64,000 nucleotides of DNA, taken from Laetiporus sulphureus 93-53 (lineage: Eukaryota; Basidiomycota; Agaricomycetes; Polyporales; Laetiporaceae). Below, piece by piece: positions 57,474-64,000 of the stretch (the stretch's first letter is position 1; the number at the start of each line of letters is the position of its first letter). A program made the translations under genes and the position numbers. The stretch spans positions 251,499-315,498 of the forward strand of contig NW_024468546.1 in the NCBI RefSeq assembly GCF_001632365.1. Direction: 5' to 3'. The notes below the pieces were generated by a model. It saw only the letters and a program-made list of their open reading frames with translations. It did not search any database and was not told the origin of the DNA.

Positions 57474-58711
57474 TTTCCGGCTGATCCGTATGGTGATGAG
57501 CTTTGGGTACTGGGATGGTACGATGTGGGAAGTACTGCACAACCCTCCTATGATAAACGCGACGTGCGTTAACATTTTTGTTAGAGTCGCCACGTGATTT
57601 ATACTAAGGCTTCACAAACCGGCCTTCCATTGCTGGCACCTGTGGTTGAAGTGGTATCCGTCATGCTAGTAAGTTCTCCCGAAAATCAGTCCGGACATGA
57701 GCTAATGTAACCCTAACGGGCAATAGGGTACCTCTAATAGGCAACCCACCAGTAGTACCCCTAATAGGCAATCGGGATAACCATGGAGTACTGGCTTGGC
57801 AACACCCGCACCACCGCCAACACCTGCACCACCGTGAGGCTTTGCAAATCCTCACACAATTGAGATGAAATTATCGGCCGACCGGCTGCCGGGTGTGACT
57901 GTGATCGTTGTCAATGTCAACCAATTCGGCGGGGAGCTTTACGATTGGGGACGGGACCATATTAGCGCCCGTCAGCACCAAAAACCGCGCACTCGCTTTC
58001 AGCATTATGATTTCAAGCTCAAGTCTGCAGGATGAGTTCCGGAAAGCTACGTACGTGCACAGATATTTACTCACCGTTTTTGCGGTGCGATATCACGAGT
58101 ACCGACGGGAAATGCTCCGTCCCCGAGCTGCGATGCTTTGTCACAGTGTAGAACGGCTTTCCTCTTGTCCACCTGGTGCTCATTTTTTCGCGTAAAAATC
58201 TCGATACTACTCAGAACATGAAGTATGGCATCAAACTAGCATATATCAACAGTCAAGTTGTAATGGCCATCAGACGGTCAAGGCAATAAACTGCTTATTC
58301 ATGAAGTCGTGGTCCTAGAATCGTTCTCGAATTAGTTAAGCACTTCTTTGAATCTATGGATGATCTGACCCATGTACCTAAAAGGACGTGCGCGAGCGAC
58401 TGCCATGCATTCTGTGAAGTACTAACAAGCCCGATACGTCCAGGTTCTCACGGCCGGGGTGAAGTACTGGATAATCTACATCACGAACGATTGACCGAAA
58501 TTAGTTCATATACTCTCATCATGCGCAGCCGTCTCGTATTCTTCCACATTGAATATAGCGCTCAGCTGTTTCCTTCCTTCCTCAGTAGTATGCAGCTCAT
58601 AAACATGCGCAATTCTGGCGGCGGTCGACCACTATAAGAGCATCTGACCAATTTCCATACAGCAACTCGTCACCCGCCCGGGTATTGTCGCTCTGAAGTC
58701 CAGCCATCACT
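57474..58711. other. spacer with short direct repeats, no gene seen
   Basis: Upstream regions of two divergent genes. At about 57713-57775 the motif aataggcaa[ct]c recurs (gggcaataggg, ctctaataggcaacc, ccctaataggcaatc). An open frame at 57908-58195 lacks any domain. Confidence 0.35.
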
Positions 58712-60347
58712 ATGTCGAGCTTCATATGCCACGGGTTGTCCATTGCGCTTCAAGAGCCAGTTGAAGCGGCCGAAGTGGAGGACGAGATAGACGGGGAGAG
58801 AGAGGCTTCCAATGCTTGGGAACAACTTCGCACAGAACACCTTTCCTGTGTCGATCCACAGGAGCTCCGCTTACAAACGTTAGAGCAGGTCGTAGAGAAC
58901 GCTTCGAGAGTCGTCACTGATGCTACGGATCACGAATACCGAAGGTGATCATTGATCACATGGAACCTGCCGTCGTCTAACTTATCAATCAAGGTTGATG
59001 AAAGCATTCGAGGTTTGGCTCAAGAACAAAGGATACATCGAGTATGATCGTGATGTCTTCGGGGACGTCATACTTGACAACATGCCGGAGTGTATCGCTG
59101 CCTGGATCATGGAAGAGTGAGTGTGGACCACTCTGTCATACTGTTTGCTGACTTCGTATGTAGGTGCGATGAGATTCGTCTGGACGGTACGGCGAAGCCA
59201 CCCACAGAGTATAGGGCATCTTACAGCCAGGCAATGAAGATGAGAGCTTCGATGACTTACGGGTTTGGAAGATTAAAACTCCGAGGCATCCACACGTGGA
59301 TGAAGAATGACAGCGGCACAAGGTGGCAGGGTAACCCTTCCATGTCTACACAAGTCTCTCGCTACATGGTGTCGCTCAAACGTAGGAAGGTAAGTTATCA
59401 CCTTTCCATAAGCGTCGCTCCTCCCTAATGCCTTTGTGAAACAGGTGCGCAACGGAGAAACTGCGATGAGCTCGCGAGCAGTTACTGCCGAAGTGCTTAA
59501 AGCCTTATGGACTTTCAATCGCCAGCCGGATCATTGGACGATAAGGCCATACGAGCCCGGGAGCCGCGACAATCAAGACATTCACTACTGGGGTGGTGGC
59601 CGCGCCCGTCGGTTGCTACACTGCGCTTATACGATTGCGTTTTGGTGCCTTCTCCGCTTCGACGAGGTGCTACAGATCCAGATACATGATATAGAGCTTG
59701 TTTCATCTACCTGCATAAAGCTCACTATTCCTTTTCGGAAGACTCATCAGAACGGCGGTACGCGACAGATTTTCCGTTTGAACATGAAGTATCTGTAATA
59801 ATAATAAAATCTTTATGCAGGAGTAAAACCGTTCTACCTGCATATACTCCACTCCTCCGAGAGACATCTCTGCCCCGTTCGTGCATTTGCTGAATGGTAT
59901 GCTATCAATGGCAGGCAGCTACAACACGGCTACGTCTTTCGACGAATCGCATCCGGCGATCGGGTCAGCGACGAGAATACTCCCCTTGTAGGCCTTTCTC
60001 TCCTACAGTGTGTACATGAGCCCTGACTGTAGCTGCTGTAGCGAGCAGAGGAATTCCTCGAGATGTTCCGCAACAACTTGTTGGATATCAACGTTGATCC
60101 ACATTTCTATGGAACCCATTCTTTCCGCCGCGGCGGATGCCAGTATCTCTCAAGTGAACGACGATGGGGATTACGCAAATTATGCGACTGGGGTGGATGG
60201 AGCGTGAACTTTACCAGCCTCACCATCGTCAAATATCTCATTTCTTGGAACGATAACCCGTTGGAGCCGCGCGAGGAGTTTTTGAATCCAAATCGTTCGC
60301 CCGCCCTCCACTGCCCCCAATGTGGACGTTCTTGCCATTGTGCATAA
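58712..60347 (+). CDS. tyrosine recombinase (Crypton-like or domesticated)
   Basis: Six exons (58712-58944, 58994-59116, 59164-59389, 59445-59757, 59821-59987, 60042-60347) give 455 residues with perfect phases. The N-terminal half holds a SAM-like core-binding region (MKAFEVWLKNKGYIEYD, KMRASMTYGFGRLKLRGIH). The catalytic half shows all expected residues: the first Arg in WCLLRFDEVLQIQ near residue 264, HSFRRGG (His and second Arg) near 380-384, the Trp equivalent of the third His in CDWGGWS near 404-407, and the nucleophile in IVKYLISW near 418. A short CxxC-containing tail (LHCPQCGRSCHC) ends the protein. Such enzymes cut and rejoin DNA through a 3'-phosphotyrosine. In fungi they drive Cryptons, DIRS elements and Starships. 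No reverse transcriptase or DUF3435 signature is seen, so Crypton-like or domesticated is the best reading. The frame is intact, unlike much of the surrounding DNA. Confidence 0.82.
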
Positions 60348-61022
60348 GGTTATCTGGAGGGATGTTGAGTGCGTTGCAGATTGTGATGGAAGAATATGTG
60401 AGTTTCACTCCTTGTACTGTGCTCAGGCTCGCCGCTCACGCTTTACTCCTGATATCGAGTATGTTTAGAAGCATTGCTGTACGTCTCGGACATGAATGGT
60501 CTAGTTCTGTCTACCCCCTTTCTCCTCGCGTCATCGTACGATAGATTTGCGCCATCCTCACTGTCATCAGTATTATTGGCTTTGATATGTAATAACCAAG
60601 CACCAATTCCCGCGGTTTGAATCAGCGAAAGCATGATACATGGCTCCAGCAGGAATGAGTATATCGACTCTTTCAACCCAATGTCTAGTATGTCAGACGA
60701 GAAATCTAGCGGTGGATTGCACAGAGAGGCCGTTCTTCGACCGACGGGTTTGATCAGCTTGGCATCTGTAATTGTTTTGTGTACCTCCGTCTCGAACACC
60801 CAGAAGAAACACTCCTTGCATATTTGCTGGCCCGCCATTCTTTGGTCTTTTGAGGATGGGCCGAGCACTGTTGCAGAGACTGCGGCATGACTGGCCACGT
60901 TCCTGCCACATGCAGGAACCGATCGCAGATTTGCGATCAATGCGCACGCTCAACCGTGACTGTCTCGATTATCCAGACAGGACCAGCTTGCTAAACAATC
61001 ACTCTGTCCTATCTGGTTCGAT
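60348..61022 (+). other. spacer containing a CCHC zinc-knuckle relic
   Basis: Plus-strand DNA at about 60876-60950 encodes CRDCGMTGHVPATC, an exact C-x2-C-x4-H-x4-C zinc knuckle, followed by CDQC. It is preceded by stops in the same frame and has no start. It could be a relic of a nucleic-acid-binding protein or of a retroelement gag. A minus-strand frame at 60443-60940 overlaps it without a recognisable domain. Confidence 0.45.
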
Positions 61023-62640
61023 ATGCCTAGAGAGAGAATAGAAAGCGAGGCAGAAAGCACAAAAAGCCAAAGGAAGAACTGTCGCAGGCGGGTCATCAGG
61101 AGGTCGTCGCGCGTGAAGCCGACTATGAAACACAAGCCGTGCCTTCTTGGATAGTATCGGCTCCCGCCCAGTCTGAAGTCGGTCGAGACGCGCCATTCAG
61201 GTGCGCTGATTCAGAAGTCAAGGCGTATTTCCGCACTGTCGACATGCAGATTTGCGAATGGCAGGAGCAGAGTGGCGCCATGTAAGACGACGATGATGTT
61301 GATCCCAATGAAGGTGTGTTCATGCGCCGAATTCTTCTGGGGATATGCAGAATTTACATATGATATCTAGACCGGAGGCCTTCCTTTGTCTCTGCTCTCA
61401 CGGGAATGTCTGACAAAGAGAAGCAGCTTGCTACAGATGCAAACTGTTCGACCGTGCTGGAGAGGATGGCCGATTCTATGGATAATCTCGTTCGGAGAGT
61501 TTTCATGGACAGACTAATGGTGTCATAAGTTCTGCAGTGAATATAGACCTGCACACATCTCACTAACTGCCAGTCTGAAGGTTTGAACAATTGGCAGCCC
61601 ATAGGTTTGCCTCGCACGTATGTCAAATCATGTTTGCTGTTGCGAACAACACGATATCAAGAGAGGTTTGTGCAGTATCATACGCTATCAGCTTAACGTC
61701 GCTAACATATAAGTAGGCCAAAGGTGTCATCGCTTTCGCACCGGAGTCTTCTGACATTGGAGAATTACGAATGTTGACGTACCTTGTGATGGATGCTTGC
61801 GAGGTTAGCCAAGCTGCTGCTTGTGCACGATGACGAGTTGACGATTGGACTCCAGCAAATGCTTCTATCTCTACCATCGCTGATCATGGACCCGTTCGCT
61901 TCTCACGTTATCTGTGCTCTCGTTCTCCTCTGAGCACCCGACTGCTTCCCGAAAGTTGATGGCGGTGCCGCTTCGGTGCGATCTAAGAGAAGCACCTCCT
62001 ACAAGGTTCGCCAAGGGCCTGTGAGGTCAGTGTTCTCTGGCGGGGAAATCCGCACTCTGGATGCTACGGCACAACGCGCACCTCCAGAGTTTGCTGAAAT
62101 CACGAACAAACTTGTCCTCAAGCTTCGCAAAGACCTCGGTGACAACGACGTGCGGGAATTAGCTGCGGACAAAGTGGCCAGCCCCGTGCCTCAGGTAAAT
62201 TTGTGGCAATACCTGTAGTACGCGTCACGGATGCTGCTTCAAGTAGAAGCAGGTTCTGCCATGGCAGGTACTCCAGGTTCGCTGATGGATCGAGCACTGG
62301 CAAGGCTCATTACGTTTTCTGTACGTTTTTGTATCTGGCCCCGACGTCAAATGTCACTGACACTCTACGTACATCGAGATGATTCGGTCGGGCCTGAAGC
62401 ATCCGATTACTTGATGAACCTGTTCGAGATCCCACTGCTTCGCATCTGCTGGAAGCACTCGTGCGTCGATCGCCTGCCAAGGTATTCAAGGTTCTGTGGG
62501 CAATCTACTTCCGAGGCGAATTGCCGAAGCTTGCCGTGCATTCTGTTGCCAATTTTGTCATAGCGAAGGCTCTCGAGCGCGTAGATGCAAGCGAATGGGT
62601 CTGTATCTTATCGAGCCTGCAGCTGTGATAGATATTGAAC
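61023..62640 (+). pseudogene. nop9: relic of nucleolar pumilio-repeat protein NOP9
   Basis: Starts with MPRER and a lysine-rich segment (RKRGRKHKKPKEELSQAG) and, after frame changes, [128 protein letters not shown] and KLAVHSVANFVIAKALERVD. TVLERM, ASxLLE and ANFVIxKALERV are pumilio-type repeat helices in the order found in NOP9, an essential protein of 40S pre-rRNA processing. Stops (for example at 61284 and 61526), frame changes and missing repeats show it is not functional. A functional copy must be elsewhere. Confidence 0.8.
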
Positions 62641-63275
62641 ACAAATTGTGAGATAGAATGCAGTGGGTGATAGGTCTCTGTTATAGAACCGATTCTGTCA
62701 TTTTGGCGCTTGCGTGCCTGTCATTTTCCCATACTTTGAGTCTTAACAATGCACCTCGATGCGATGCATACGCATGACAGTGCTTTAACTGGGTGATAAA
62801 GTAATCTTCCACGTGTTAGGCTGCAAAGGTCTGTTCGAGGTCATTGCAATGCAGGCGCGACGATTCTCTGATGTTCCGTACTCTTGTTTTCTCCCACTCA
62901 TGCTGTTGTACATCTACATTCATACAACTGCAAGCACCTCCCCGAAAAATGGTTTGTAATCGTACGATAGTTGCGAACCACACGAGTAGCATTTCACGCC
63001 ACATGTTCGCGTTTCTCTCAATATCCATATATTCATGCAGCAGACTGGAACATTCGGTAAATATGCATGCTTCATAAGGGTGCAAGAACATATCATAGAT
63101 CTGGTGAAACTGGATAGCTTCCCATCTGGTAATCCCCTCGATGACCACGCTAGAGCTATCCTGTGATCAACCAAGCAGGTTTGCGGGGAAGGTGCAAAGT
63201 GAGCACGAACCTCAATTACCTCACAGTGAGGAGCCTCTTCGACATCAGTAGCAATGCATGGTCTGCACTAATCGG
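62641..63275. other. spacer, no gene seen
   Basis: A minus frame of 110 codons (62816-63148) with FHQIYDMFLHPYEACIFTEC and a few cysteines is the only candidate. No family is recognised and the opposite strand is also open, so it is not called. Confidence 0.3.
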
Positions 63276-64000
63276 CTATAGGCATGGAGTGGAAGTGTAA
63301 TCCATCAGGTCCTGTGAACGCGGGGCTGGTACACCCACGTCAGGAATCAAAGCGAAACTCGGCGAATGAGTGATATGGCTTACTCTTCCTCGATCTGATT
63401 CTCTCCATAACTTGACAGGTGACACACCGCTCGAGAAGCTGCAATCTGGATGTACTGCCTGTGTGAAATCGTACACTCAAGACATCCACGAAGCAACGTC
63501 ATACCGTAGATGCCACTGCAGCTGGAGCATTGAAAATCAACCTAATCGCCGTGTGCGAATCCAAACACATCAAGAGCACAGCTACGATGTTCACAGAAGA
63601 GCTGGGAAGCAACAAAATCAACAATGAGCATTAGGTCTGATAATATATGACATACGCCGCTAAAAAGTATATCATGCCGTCGCGGTATACAACTGCCAGC
63701 AATTTCGAGTTTCCAGTTCGTCCGTGTAATTTGATGACGCTGAGTACAAGGACTAACACATCGAGGACCATGCAGTAGATGAATACAGCAGCGAGTAAAG
63801 CATAATTCGCATGTGTTATTCTACACCCAGTATCGGTGTCCCACGCGGCGCTCAATGTAGTACCTAGTTGAAGGGAAGATGTGAAGTAACCGTACTCAGA
63901 CATCTTAAGGTGTCCGACCTTGCAAGATGAGCGTCCAATGGCCCAGGATGGCAAAAACGAGGGGAACGACGATGTACAGGTTTTTTGCCCAGATAGTAAT
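63276..64000 (-). CDS. DUF6533-type multi-pass membrane protein, 5' end outside the window
   Basis: Minus-strand exons 64000-63919, 63863-63656, 63601-63506 and 63458-63276 join in frame. Visible transmembrane segments are LYIVVPLVFAILGHWTLILQ, ANYALLAAVFIYCMVLDVLV, a segment leading into GMIYFLAA, and SVNIVAVLLMCL, followed by IRLIFNAPAAVAST and a polar C-terminal tail. The order AAWDTDTGCRITH, then YALLAAVFIY, then YRDGMIYFLAA, then FNAPAAVAST is the second half of the DUF6533 family, a very large group of seven-helix-like proteins in mushrooms with no established function. The gene's start and first helices lie beyond the right edge. No damage is visible in the part present. Confidence 0.75.

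Noticed and set aside
1..64000. tRNA or rRNA genes
   Set aside because: No cloverleaf with A/B boxes or rRNA-like block was found by eye. A covariance-model scan would be needed to be certain.

Overview
The window is nuclear DNA of a filamentous basidiomycete, most likely an Agaricomycete. Genes carry many ~50-60 nt GT-AG introns. The recognisable products are fungal (ERG6, RPN3, a three-RRM/three-MLLE Rrm4-type protein, a DUF6533-type membrane protein), and some belong to families that are expanded in mushroom-forming fungi (GEN1/YEN1-like PIN nucleases, tyrosine recombinases, a C-5 methyltransferase fused to SNF2/RING). No rRNA, tRNA, CRISPR or bacterial-type operon was seen.

Layout. 0.4-8.2 kb: three compact, intact housekeeping genes on the + strand (Rrm4-type RNA-binding protein, sterol 24-C-methyltransferase, proteasome subunit RPN3). 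8.2-13 kb: relics, including a broken APN1 (endonuclease IV) gene. 13.1-15.2 kb: an intact GEN1/YEN1-like nuclease (- strand). 15.9-20 kb: poorly resolved genes and a tandem-duplicated terminal exon. 20.0-23.7 kb (-) and 50.9-54.6 kb (+): two large, inverted, apparently intact paralogues, called A and B below. Between them lie ~28 kb that are mostly gene relics: a minisatellite, one intact homeobox gene (36.0-37.4 kb), a decayed DNMT5/Rad8-like methyltransferase-SNF2-RING gene (39.9-45.4 kb), a SUN-protein (SLP1-like) relic and the 3' end of a non-LTR retrotransposon. 55-57.5 kb: a hypothetical gene converging on B. 58.7-60.3 kb: an intact tyrosine recombinase. 61.0-62.6 kb: a NOP9 (pumilio-repeat) relic. 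63.3-64 kb: a DUF6533-type membrane protein running off the right edge.

The most striking object is the A/B pair. I could assemble both into full-length multi-exon reading frames (about 1052 and 1066 codons) with matching intron positions and phases. Long stretches are nearly identical. They enclose a central region of about 250 residues that is so diverged that only scattered residues align, and the N-termini are unrelated. Mosaic conservation of this kind is what one expects from gene conversion around a diversifying or specificity-determining domain. The biological function is unknown.

The second theme is the concentration of broken copies of conserved genes (APN1, DNMT5-like, SLP1-like, NOP9, perhaps ALY/Yra1 and a G-patch protein) beside repeats, a retroelement remnant and a recombinase. 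This looks like an accessory, duplication-rich region bordering a stable housekeeping block.
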